From Leptidea sinapis (Eukaryota; Arthropoda; Insecta; Lepidoptera; Pieridae): a stretch of DNA of 64,000 bases. The position numbers and the translations under genes are program-made. Under the pieces are notes generated by a model. That model saw only the letters and a list, made by a program, of their open reading frames with translations. It did not search any database and had not been told where the DNA came from. Below, one piece after another: positions 13,201 through 21,880 of the stretch (the stretch's first letter is position 1; every line of letters starts with the position of its first letter). The stretch is taken from assembly GCF_905404315.1 (NCBI RefSeq), contig NC_066265.1, positions 11,889,501 through 11,953,500 on the forward strand. Reading direction: 5' to 3'.

Positions 13201-14171
13201 CAGGACGATATGACATGGACACCTTCAAAAGTGTGTACACTTAAAGGCCGGCAACACTCCTGTGATTCCTCTGGTGTTGCAAGAGACTATGGGTGGCGGT
13301 GATCACTTAACACCTGGTACAGGTCGTATGGTTCTTTGTCCTCCTTTTTCCATAAAAAAAAAGATATGAATATATCTGTAAGTAATAATGTATGAAACAA
13401 GCTAGAACTTCGTACAATTATAGACCTTCTTACCACATATGGTCAAATACTTGGGAGATATTATTACTATACTAAACAGTATTGTATGTTTTATATATGT
13501 TCAAATGCATAATATTTTGGTAACCAAACTGTGAACTAGTTTGTTCCTTTGGCCTCACAGAAGCCAAACTTAAAACAATCAGTTGAAATTTGGCAAGTTC
13601 TGGAATATCTTTTCATAAAAAGGATCTCAAAAAGTTTTGGTATAGTTGGCAAGAGCAATAATATAGGGTACAAGGATTATTTTGAAAGAGAGACAAACTT
13701 CTTAGCATTCTATGGGTGCTGGATGAATTATGTAGCCAGAGCAACTCCAAAAGTTCTTGAAATTCTATAAATTCCGAGTTCACAGTATACATATATATAT
13801 GCACTACTACCTATCAAAACTTGATTATGAAAACAACATTGCTGGAACTAAGATTACAGATATAAATACCTAGATAGGGAGATGTTTTCACATTTTCTCA
13901 TGTATAGATCTGTTAGTTGGTAATACTTACTCTGTATATTTTGTGGAGTTACATTCTGCAGGAACTCTATATAATCCTCACTGTGAAAGCGGCACATATC
14001 ATGAGCACTGGCTCTGTAGGGACGATATATTTGCATTTTTTTATGAAGACCATAGTTGAGAACCAAACTATGTGTAACCGACAGTCTATGCGGCTTCATA
14101 GGATGTCCAGGGCCATAGTGGAAATTGCCAACGTCAGAATTATAAAAGTACGCCACCCTTTGCTGCGTCAT
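4257..14171 (-). CDS. HDAC3: Histone deacetylase 3 (class I HDAC), 7 coding exons
   Basis: Zn-dependent lysine deacetylase; in animals HDAC3 is the enzyme of the nuclear NCoR/SMRT co-repressor complex. Coding exons 5' to 3': 14171-13931, 12491-12303, 11854-11580, 9919-9732, 7872-7732, 6268-6159, 4420-4257. They total 1308 bp (435 aa plus stop), close to the usual ~428 aa. Every junction has GT/AG and phases fit. Start is the ATG giving MTQQRVAYFYNSDVGNFHYG, matching the family N-terminus; upstream in-frame codons have no ATG. Visible catalytic features are GGLHHAKK (His135/136), YIDIDVHHGDG (Asp171, His173), CGADSLAGDRLG (Asp260) and GGGGYT (Tyr299). The acidic tail (DEPDPDIRISQEE, YDDEKDNDKE) is typical of HDAC3. 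No frameshift or stop was seen, so it looks functional. Introns carry several TEs, listed separately. The 5' UTR and promoter were not identified. Confidence 0.96.
4535..5371. repeat. GCATCCGC-rich repeat split by a nested element
   Basis: Both ends are rich in CGGATGCGGAT / ATCCGCATCCGC words: left 4535-4640, right about 5325-5371 ending GCATCCGCAACAACCC. A separate inverted-repeat element (4938-5098) sits inside. The whole lies in HDAC3 intron 6, 115 bases 5' of the last exon. Confidence 0.5.
4938..5098. repeat. 160-bp inverted-repeat element
   Basis: Ends are inverted copies: ATACAAATGATTTAAG then TTTTCTTTAGTG at the left, and CACTAAAGAAAA-type sequence then CTTAAATCATTTGTAT at the right. 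The centre holds CTCTACACGAGGCATCCTCA. Partial copies occur at 51300-51435 and 57215-57325. Confidence 0.65.
5417..5630 (-). mobile_element. Jockey-like LINE 3'-end copy (HDAC3 intron 6)
   Basis: Reads TATGGAATAGGAAGACAAAC at its A-tail side and then the C-terminal coding block on the minus strand (ALVIPLVLQENVGGG frame shadow). It is 5'-truncated, as usual for LINE copies. Confidence 0.75.
6298..6373 (-). repeat. SINE-like retroposon fragment
   Basis: Contains the inverse of GGCTCCTTTGCACAGGATGC and of the GTACCACAACGGCGCC block that define the family seen complete at 20908, 34801, 55467 and 61147. Confidence 0.6.
6791..7625 (+). mobile_element. DNA transposon remnant with ~250-bp terminal inverted repeats
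   Basis: Left arm 6791-7060 and right arm about 7355-7625 are long inverted copies, ends CAGGTGTCCCAAAGTTATGG and the inverse, flanked by TA. Between them 7068-7334 encodes a transposase C-terminal remnant: TPLDFFFWGYVKDMLYKKRY, as in mariner-like transposases (TPLDFFLWG). The catalytic core upstream is missing, so it is non-autonomous. Half copies lie at 15365-15762 and 49942-50272. It sits in HDAC3 intron 5, about 100 bases downstream of exon 5. Confidence 0.8.
8058..8375 (-). mobile_element. Jockey-like LINE 3'-end copy (HDAC3 intron 4)
   Basis: The minus strand encodes RSFLPRTTKLWIELPCAVF and GRYDMGTFKKA, the C-terminal end of a Jockey-clade reverse transcriptase polyprotein. It is followed by the 3' UTR and an A-rich tail at the low-coordinate end. 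Confidence 0.8.
8558..8885. repeat. 330-bp dispersed repeat, copy 1
   Basis: Shares long blocks with 35836-36215 (GCATATGAAGTCCTGGTACA, TGATCGCCTGGTACCAAAAC, TTCGTTTCATCGACTTTCA) and in part with 58866-58955. Class unknown; no coding supported. Confidence 0.6.
9075..9345 (+). repeat. tRNA-like SINE family copy
   Basis: A tRNA-like head at about 9232-9306 has an A-box-like GGATCAGTTGGAAAGAACG, an anticodon-type stem CTCGC/GCGAG and a B-box GGGTTCAAGACC. It is preceded by the family leader (GATCCTGTAGATGAAGCCAC) and followed by an AAATTTTGTTTT tail. Mutated stems and repeated copies argue for a SINE rather than a working tRNA gene. Confidence 0.6.
9363..9722 (-). mobile_element. Jockey-like LINE 3'-end copy abutting HDAC3 exon 4
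   Basis: Longest copy of the family on this side. It runs from the A-tail at 9363 through the C-terminal coding block to ACACTCCCCGTGATAAA at about 9720. The HDAC3 exon 4 donor (GTAGGT) is at 9731-9726, so the LINE ends within about ten bases of a functional splice site. Confidence 0.75.
10265..10485 (+). mobile_element. LINE reverse-transcriptase C-terminal fragment
   Basis: The plus strand encodes SGRIPPPDIATNAKYHPDH, close to NGRIPSPAIVLNAKYKPHH at 46985. Both resemble the tail of the Jockey-like RT family here. Short and degraded, in HDAC3 intron 3. Confidence 0.45.
12596..12768. repeat. Two-unit tandem duplication (~86 bp)
   Basis: Two head-to-tail units, 12596-12679 and 12680-12768, each containing ACTATACATGGCAT, GTTTAAAGTGTCTGAAGAT and CCCAGTGGCTAATCCAT, with about 95% identity by eye. 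Lies in HDAC3 intron 1. Non-coding. Confidence 0.8.
13105..13372 (+). mobile_element. Jockey-like LINE 3'-end copy (HDAC3 intron 1)
   Basis: Same family on the plus strand: CCACAGTGCGGTTTTCAAGG at the start, GGCAACACTCCTGTGATTCC in the middle, and CCATAAAAAAAAAG at the 3' end. Confidence 0.75.
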
Positions 14172-14814
14172 AGTGGGATACAAAAACGTATTCTTTTAAA
14201 ATCAAAATAATTCCCAAAACAATAGCAATAACTACTAAACGCCTTGTCAATTGAATATCATTTATCAATATCATATTCAGAAATCCGTGACTTTATGTCC
14301 ATTATAAATATTATTGATTAGTTTCAAATATATGGAGAAGAAAACTGCTTTTTTGGTAAAATATTTATTGTAATGCTAAGCTTAAACTTTCAAAACAGAA
14401 ATTAAACACTTATTGATCGATAAATAATTTTTATTAGCTTTGTTCCAAGGAGACTTTGTTCTGCTTTTTTTATTTGGGATTTTATGACCTGGTAACTAAG
14501 ACTTTGTTTTGCGGTCTGCAGCAACTTGACACTTCTACAGCTCTATTTTCAGTTTAATATTTTTTTTTATAATAAATGGCTCCGTCGACTGAATGGCGAC
14601 GATTCGGTCAACGTCAAGGTGGAGAGATTTTTTATTTTAATTTAGCTGATTGAGGTATATTAAGAGCTGATTAAAAGGAAATGATCAGTGACGGTTGATA
14701 TAGCTGTGTTTTAACAAGAGTTAGTACGGTTAGTAATAAACACCCATAATATTAACTACCTTGTTAGTATCTAATCTAAATTTAAGGGAGAAATGTGTGA
14801 ATGTAAGTGGGAAT

Positions 14815-15362
14815 ATAAAGGCATAAAAGGCATTTATTATCTCAAAATTGATTCCTTTAGAATTCTTTTTGATGTCATTTCTAATAACTACTAGATACTA
14901 CTACCGCTTCGGAAACAAATGGCGCTCTGAGAGAGAAGAAGCGGCGCAAGAAACTCTCCCAGCATTATTTTTTTGCGCTCTTTTCAATAAAAATATACAA
15001 TATTGTACAGTCATTTCTATCGCCATAAAGAAATCATAATCCAGTCCCAGGCTGTCCGATCATATAGATATTCAGCAGTGGAGTAATAGGATTTACGACA
15101 GAGCCATTTTTTATAAAATATTTAAATTTATTTTTAGATAATGCCTGAACAGTGGCTGGGGCTTTATTATAGAAGTGTATACATTTACCCTTAAAGCTAT
15201 TATGTATCTTATGAAGCCTACTAGAATAAGTTACAAGCAATCCCTTATTTCAAGTGTTATAATAATGAAAATCACTATTAAGAGAAAAAAGGTGACGATT
15301 TTTGTGAACGTATATTAAATTTTCATAAATGTACTGACAATGAACAGTCATAATATTTATTT
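14815..15362 (-). mobile_element. LINE 3' end, second family
   Basis: The minus strand encodes SRLHKIHNSFKGKCIHFYNK, then PATVQALSKNKF, the C-terminus of a non-LTR polyprotein. This is followed by a 3' UTR containing GCGCTCTGAGAGAGAAGAAG (plus-strand reading). Copies also at 21178-21725 (-) and 45570-46115 (+). Confidence 0.75.
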
Positions 15363-15364
15363 CT

Positions 15365-15762
15365 ACTTTAAAAGCGATACGAGAACGTGGGCGAGTTACA
15401 AACAGAGTATTCACTATAAAATTATAAGAAAATCAAAAGGCAGCGGACTCATTAAAAGATTGGCGATTTGCGTAAGACAGAAGGGGTCACATTTTGAGCA
15501 TTTAATTAATTAATTTATAAAAAAATACCCACTTAATTGACTACTTTCTCATATCTACATATCATAAAAGTAGGGGTGTTTTTTTTACATTTAAGTCGGT
15601 TCGATTCCCAGACGAGGCAAGTAATTTTTAGAAAATCTTTGAATGCAGAATTACTAACTTTTAAAAATAAGATAATGTCTTCTTTCAGTAAAATACCCTA
15701 TCTACGATATTTAAGGTACTTTCCCTTCATGTCCCATAACTTTGGGACATCCTGTATATATA
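15365..15762 (+). mobile_element. Half copy of the long-TIR element
   Basis: Carries the right part of the element at 6791: the remnant AAAGCGATACGAGAACGTGG and the whole right arm ending at GTCCCATAACTTTGGGACAT. It lies between two unrelated LINE fragments; the transposase part has an internal deletion. Confidence 0.75.
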
Positions 15763-15765
15763 CCC

Positions 15766-16120
15766 CACTGAAGCTTTTTATCTAACGTTAACGTAAGTTC
15801 CAATCTCTGGTCATTTATAAGTACGTTGCTTTGTACCTCCGCTGTGTTTGGTGTAATGAACCGTAAACACTTTGTTTTTTTACTGTTTAAGTGCAGATTA
15901 TTCGTCTCAAACCAACGCACTATCTTTGAGAGTGTATTGTTTACCTCGTCATCAATATCTACACGTCGCTTCACTCTAAAAATAAGTGAAATATCACCAG
16001 CAAACAATACAATCTCATGGCTATCATCTACCACAAACGGTAGATCGTTAATATATATAAGAAACAAGAAAGGACCGAGAATAGAACCCTGTGGAACACC
16101 TATTCCCACAGGTTTACCCG
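15766..16120 (-). pseudogene. Non-LTR reverse transcriptase fragment
   Basis: The minus strand encodes VPQGSILGPFLFLIYINDLP and then IVLFAGDISLIF, RT domains with the catalytic F/YADD box changed to FAGD, followed by HLNSKKTKCLRF. The frame runs into the arm of the adjoining TIR element, which truncated it. Neither 5' part nor endonuclease is present. Confidence 0.85.
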
Positions 16121-16186
16121 AAGACCGTTTGCCATTTACATCATTTATGTGCCTAATAGAAGCGTAGAAAGTATGGAGGATTGGAA

Positions 16187-16778
16187 TTAAAATTTAATAT
16201 TATTTCGGGAAATAAATTTGTAAAGAATCTCTATGAAAGGGGAATGGCATAAAGTAAGAAAAAAAGGGATGTTGATGGGGCGAGGGATATTCTTCCGTAG
16301 AAGGTCATGTAAATGAATTGACAATTTAGGGCAATAGAAAAAAATATGTTCAAGGGTACCTTCCTCAAGGCCACATTCACTAAAATGGTCCCTTACCCGG
16401 ATCTTGGCCAAAAATACTGGGGAACAGACATCCCAAGCGAAGTCGTATAATGACAGAAGTGAAAAGTTTATTTTGTTTTTTTTTGAGGAAAAAACCAGGG
16501 CTTAGAGGGGATGAAGGGTTGGATAGAACCATAGAATTTACATTTAGTTTGTTTTGTGGTATGCCATAAAGAATTCCATGATCAACCAGAAAGGGTTTAG
16601 ACATAGCACGTAGATCTCTAGGAAAACAGTAATTAAATTTTAATGTTCCAGACTGAATCGCGTCTTTAGCGCACGAGTCTGCAATTTCATTGCCAGTTAT
16701 CCCTAGATGGCTAGGTATCCAAGCTAATGCAACTTCTATTCCCATTATGTGACATCTGTACAGAGGGCCTACCATCAA
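16187..16778 (-). pseudogene. LINE RNase H and zinc-knuckle fragment, frameshifted
   Basis: The minus strand encodes WIPSHLGITGNEIADSCAKD, typical of the RNase H domain of Jockey/I-type LINEs. After a frame change near 16390-16410 comes CGLEEGTLEHIFFYCP, the C-terminal Cys/His motif. It lies 5' of the RT fragment on the same strand, the wrong order for one element, so it is a separate insertion. Confidence 0.8.
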
Positions 16779-17622
16779 CTCTTGATAATTGATGCGATTC
16801 CGATACAGTTCAGTTTAGGTACCTAAACTAAATCGCTAAAATTCGTTAATTTGTTAAATTCGTTCGTTCGACTTACATAAAGCAACTTTTACTGAATGGC
16901 TTTTGGATTGCTTATGAAGAATGAACGAAATAAATTTGTCTGTGGTCCGCAATGTGAGAAAGAGATGACGCTCTACAGTCGTTGCATAAGTTTGTCTCTC
17001 TTACTCGAACCATATGCGTTGCGTTTCGAAACCTAAAATGATATGATTTTAGCGGTTATTTTGCGTAAATACTTAAAATACATTTTAAAATTGCGCTTCA
17101 TAGCGTCAAATTATAAACCTTAATGGTTTATTTTTGTACTTATTTGTACTTATTAGATAATAGTAATATAAATAAATATAGTTCTATGAAGTACTAACGA
17201 ACTAATTAATCAGTTTGCTATTCAATTGACATCATTGCGATTTAATCAGTTGATTTGACGTCAACCTAAAATAGATAGCTCTAATCACGTCGTGGTACGA
17301 AAATATAGCAAAGTTCATTTTAGGTTGTCAATTGAAACTCAATAAGAGTTCATGGTAGGCCCGCAGGGATGCCTTTGTTCTTAAATTAATTGTGAAGTTG
17401 TTTGAAGATTTTAAAGAATTTTTTGTTAGGTCCATGACACCGCCTCTGACAGGGCAATTGATTCGCCAGTAAAGATGGAATTCTGCGGGGGACTTTTGTA
17501 ATTTAAAATTATATGGAACTTAGGGATAAACTGCAGACCCAACCCAACTATTGTTGGATAATTTGGATGCGTCCGTGAACAACGTCACCCAATCAGAAGA
17601 TAGAATGGAATTAAAGTTTTAC
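16779..17622. other. Intergenic, nothing recognised
   Basis: AT-rich sequence between LINE debris and the candidate promoter at 17623. Short direct repeats such as CAGTTTGCTATTCAATTGAC only. Confidence 0.45.
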
Positions 17623-17873
17623 CTATATATATATAAAGGTACTCTGTGAGTTCTATACTGTCAAAGTGTCAAGTGTCAGTTTGATTACTGTATTCTATAC
17701 ATTAGGTGGGTATACTCTGAGCGTCTCTGAGGCTTGAGATAACACAGAAGACTATTGAATTTTTGTTGAAAAGTACTACCTACTCTGTGACTGTGTCAGT
17801 GGGTCTGTAAGTAAAAGTGTTCTGTGGTCTTAACTCTAAACTCTGAATATGACAATTAAATTATTTTCATTAG
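17623..17873 (+). promoter_or_regulatory. Candidate promoter and orphan first coding exon
   Basis: A TATA-like run (TATATATATAAAGG, about 17623-17636) is followed some 30-45 bases later by an initiator-like GTCAGTTTG. About 200 bases on, an ATG at 17849 opens MTIKLFSL, which runs directly into a consensus donor G|GTAAGTG at 17874. This layout, a short 5' UTR plus a few hydrophobic codons then an intron, is common for first exons of small secreted insect proteins. No downstream coding exon could be recognised between here and 21880. Its phase (1) does not match PEBP exon 2 (phase 0). Speculative. Confidence 0.25.
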
Positions 17874-18559
17874 GTAAGTGGTAATTACATATTTTGTTTT
17901 ATTAAAGTAATTCATCAATAAATTATTAAATTTCCCGGTGTAAAGAGGAACTACATTTACAGTAATGTAATAAAACTCCATATAAATTACTAAAATATAT
18001 GATCTTTAATCCCGACTTAAAAAGTCGCCGGCATACCTATGTATTTCTTTAAAATAACCTTTTTGTAGAATACCTTCTACCATAATATGATAAGAATGTA
18101 AATGTTGATAAATTATTTTTGGTAAAGCGGTCTTATAACATTCATAAACGTAGTACATATTTGGTTAATACTTAAAATTTGTGTTGCCACTGATAGTTCT
18201 TTCCAATGTGTGATGGTATTAAATAAATATCTATGAATATTATGTCTACAATATTATCACCGGCATACATAAAATTATTTAATTGTATTAGAATTGCTAT
18301 AAATAGAGTTGTAAATAGATGGAAAAGGTAAATATACTAAATAATGACGCCAATATTTGCCTTATTCTTTCTAGTTTCTAATGTCATTGAGAACACCTGT
18401 ACGAAGTGACTATAATGAAACTTGAAACAACACAACTGGGCCTATTTCTGGTCATATGCCTGTAATAATTGTTCATAGTGAATTATTTATATGTTATAAT
18501 AGTAATTATAAGTTGAGGATAAAGTTTATTCACTTATAATTATAGCCGTATTGTAGTTT

Positions 18560-18617
18560 TTTTTATGAAAATAAGGGAAGAGTCGTCTCCTCGTCGTTCC
18601 CTTATTTTCATAAAAAA
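18560..18617. repeat. Foldback of SINE-like retroposon tails
   Basis: TTTTTTTATGAAAATAAGGG and its inverse CCCTTATTTTCATAAAAAAA lie head to head, 20 bases apart. A degraded SINE-like body follows (GTTCAGCTGATTG). Confidence 0.6.
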
Positions 18618-18927
18618 ATGTTCAGCTGATTGTAATTGACACACCCTGCCATTAGGCAACTTTTTTTTTTCAATAATCCTGAGTCGCCAACCCAAAAATT
18701 CTGAGCAGCATTACAAATCTAGCTTACATACCACTTAGTTGTAAATTTCAGTTAAGTGATGCTACCAATTACCATGGTAACTAGAGTCAATTAACCAGAC
18801 TAATTATTACTATGAACCATATGGATTATCATAAATCTGAATAGATGATATTTCAAGAGAGTGATAATAAATTTATAATGTGTCTGGGTCCAATATATTA
18901 TTATTAGCCTTTTAATCAGACAGTTTA

Positions 18928-19128
18928 TTATTCATAAAACAAATCTCTTTTCTTCCATATCCACATGTCCTGTTGCCAGTTGGCAAAGGCCTCCTCCAAT
19001 CTTCTCCGTCCCTGCCATTCTGTGGCCACTCTACTAAAAGTTGTTCCTGCAACCTGTCTTATGTTGTCATGCCATCTACTCTGTGGTCTGCCTCTTCTTC
19101 TTTTGTCATTCATTGGATACCACTTCAC
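18928..19128 (-). pseudogene. RTE-like LINE C-terminal fragment
   Basis: The minus strand encodes DKRRRGRPQSRWHDNIRQVA and then EEAFANWQQD, the conserved tail of RTE-type/craniofacial-like LINE ORFs. Only about 66 codons remain. Confidence 0.75.
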
Positions 19129-19797
19129 TTGGTGACTAATTTATTTCATTAGTCTATTCCTCTGATAATATACCCTGCCTGTTTCCACTTTTGTATTTTT
19201 ATTTTTCTAGTTACATCAAACAGGATGTAAATACTATGTAATTAGAGACGGGACTGCCTAGGTAGAAATTAAAATTAGGTTTAGTATGAAACATGCAGTC
19301 ATTTGACATAAGTTTGAAATAGTAATAATTACAGTATCGCAATTAGCCAAAAGGTATAACGGTATAAGGTCGAACTAAATTTGAAAGCAAACAGCTGCTT
19401 AAGACATGTGGATTTCGGCTATCTTTTTTTTACAAGATTCAACTCAATGACTGCACATTTTATAAGATCAAGTGAATCACTATTTTCTTAGAGAGCTTCG
19501 TTAGGCTGGTTATATTCCTTTTGTCTTGAATCTGATAGGTGTTGATTTGTTCCATCAATATAGATTTTTGGCACATTTTTCTGTTGTTAAGCAGTAACAT
19601 ACAAGCATTATTGTGTTTCGGTTCAAAGGGTGTTAGCTGTAGGTAGTGAAATTACTTACTGGCTGACTTAACATCTTACAGCTGTTGTGGTTGTGGCTTA
19701 CTTGAGATAAAAATCATAACTATAGTTGACTTTTCTGTCCCAATAAACTTATCAATGGTAACTCACCTTATCCATACACACTGTCTGTCAATGGGAG

Positions 19798-19950
19798 TAT
19801 GTATAGCTTACCAGCGATAGAAGTTTGTATGGAAATTGCAATTCACATGTCCCAATATAAGGCGATAAGAATGACTTATCGGGTATATTGGGACAAGTAG
19901 AAGGTAGTAATTTATCTCTATCTGTAGATAGTATATTGGGAACAGCTGTT
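19798..19950. repeat. MITE-like repeat, copy 1
   Basis: Shares GTATAGCTTACCAGCGATAG, GGCGATAAGAAT and CTATCTGTAGATAGTATATT with 63546-63726. Internal TCCCAATAT / ATATTGGGA pairs make it partly palindromic. Confidence 0.65.
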
Positions 19951-19984
19951 AATCTCAAACTGTGAAACACAATTGCGGTTCTCA

Positions 19985-20090
19985 GAGCTTTGGGTTTTCA
20001 CAAACCTTGAGTGGCACTGCATAGTGGGCAGGGTGTATACCGTACCATCAGGTAAATGTCTTGCTCGGCTTGTCTCTTTTTCTCATAAAC
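19985..20090 (+). repeat. SINE-like retroposon, degraded 3' part
   Basis: Diverged version of the family's 3' portion: TTGGGTTTTCACAAACCTTG, GGCACTGCATAGTGGGCAGG and ACCATCAGGTAAATG. Confidence 0.5.
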
Positions 20091-20379
20091 AATATTTGAA
20101 ATAAAACAGCACAGTACAAAAAGTATGTAGTATGAGCTCACATGACTTAATGTTGATGTAACGTTCATTAAATACCCACTCACCGAAGTATATCATCTCA
20201 TGAGAATGGTACAGATAAATACAAATTTTGAATTTTACTTTAAATTTTAAAGCACCAAGCATTGTAACTTCATGAATATCTTAAAATAACAATTTCGATG
20301 AAAGGAGATTGACAATTTAGTATTGACAAAAGTTTTCACCTTAATAAAATCATACTTCTATAGTTTAAACTAAAGACTG

Positions 20380-20508
20380 CCCCCTTATTCATAATGGTCC
20401 ACTAACTTAAAACAGAGTGCTATTTTTCATTCTGACTTAGGTCAATAGAAGAAGACAGAGTGAGAATTAGCAATGCCTTAAGTAAGCAGACTATTATGAA
20501 TAAGGGGG
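20380..20508. repeat. 129-bp MITE
   Basis: Terminal inverted repeats CCCCCTTATTCATAAT and ATTATGAATAAGGGGG, then further paired GGTCCACTAACTTAA / TTAAGTAAGCAGAC blocks. No coding. Confidence 0.75.
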
Positions 20509-20907
20509 TAGGTAGTTAGGTACTATCTCAGGGAAATGGTTTAGGGTTAACCCTTGTTCTTGGCTAGGCAAGAGCTATTCTGAAATCTCCCTACCCCAAT
20601 TTGGGCTCATATAAACCTTGAGAGAGAAGTTTTGAGGGAATTGTGCTGAGAGTTCGAGTCCGACAAATATGATTTTGTCTTATCCTCTTTGAATTCAACC
20701 TCTGAATGAGATCATTATAATTATTTTAATAGAAAGCACCTACTAAGTAATTTTTTAATGGCGCTGAGATGTGTCCACATGTTCTTGGCAAAGATAAGGC
20801 AGACATTCCTGGCCAGCTTAACAGTTTTAATTCTTAGTTTCTGCCATAATTATAAAAACTCCTGAGAAGAAATACTCAACTGATGAATTTTACTTACAAC
20901 ATAGGTA

Positions 20908-21183
20908 CCAGTGGGAGGCTCCTTTGCACAGGATGCCGGCTAGATTATTGGTACCACAACAGCGCCTATTTCTGCCGTGAAGCAGTAAAGTGTAAGCATT
21001 ACTGTGTTTCGGTCTGAAGGGCGCCGTAGCTAGTGAAATTACTGGGCAAATGAGACTTAACATCTTATGTCTCAACGTGACGAGCGCAGTTGTAGTGGCG
21101 CTCAGAATTTTTGGGTTTTTTCAAAAATCCTGAGCGGCACTGTATTGTTATGGGCAGGCGTATCAAGCACCATCAGCTGAACG
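20908..21183 (+). mobile_element. SINE-like retroposon, near full
   Basis: Runs from AGTGGGAGGCTCCTTTGCAC to ACCATCAGCTGAACGT. The family's complete copies end in TCCCTTATTTTCATAAAA, so A-tailed retroposition is likely. It is truncated here by the LINE at 21178. Confidence 0.7.
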
Positions 21184-21725
21184 TCATAAAGGCATAAAAG
21201 GCATTAATAGGCATTTATTTTCTTAAAATTGATTCCTTTATAATTCTTTTTGATGTCATTTCTAATATACTACCGTTTCGGAAACAAATGGCGCTCTGAG
21301 AGAGAAGAAGCGGCGCAAGAAACTCTCCCAGCATTCTTTTTTTGCGCTCTTTTCAATAAAAATATACAATATTGTACAGTCATTTCTTCGCTATAAAATA
21401 ATCATCAGTATCTAGTCCCAGGCTGTCCGATCACTTAGATATTCAGCTGTGTAGTAATAGGATTTACGACAGAGGCATTTTTTTTTATAAAATATTATTT
21501 ATAGATAATGCCTGAACAGTGGCTGGGACTTTATTATAAAAGTGTACACATTTACCCTTAAAGCTATTATGTATCTTATGAAGCCAACTAGAATTAGTTA
21601 CAAGCAATCCCTAATTTCTGTTATCAAATGAAAATCACTATTAAGAGCAAAAAAGTGACGATTTTTGTGAACGTATATTATATTCTCATAAATGTACTGA
21701 CAATGCTCGTCCCGTCCCATGTTTT
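21178..21725 (-). mobile_element. LINE 3' end just upstream of PEBP
   Basis: Same family as 14815-15362: GCGCTCTGAGAGAGAAGAAG in the 3' UTR, and coding remains for the HNSFKGKC region on the minus strand. Its 5' end stops about 155 bases before the PEBP start codon. Confidence 0.75.
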
Positions 21726-21880
21726 CATTTAAAAAAATCACCAAACTCTAAATCAATAAATTGGTTAGAACTAGTTTTCGGCTCGCCTGTACCAGCTGTC
21801 TTGTATACAGTTACATAGCCTTCACTTGGTGGCGGCTCTCCATTCACAAGACCGACGCCGGCTGATCAGGTCGCGTCACA

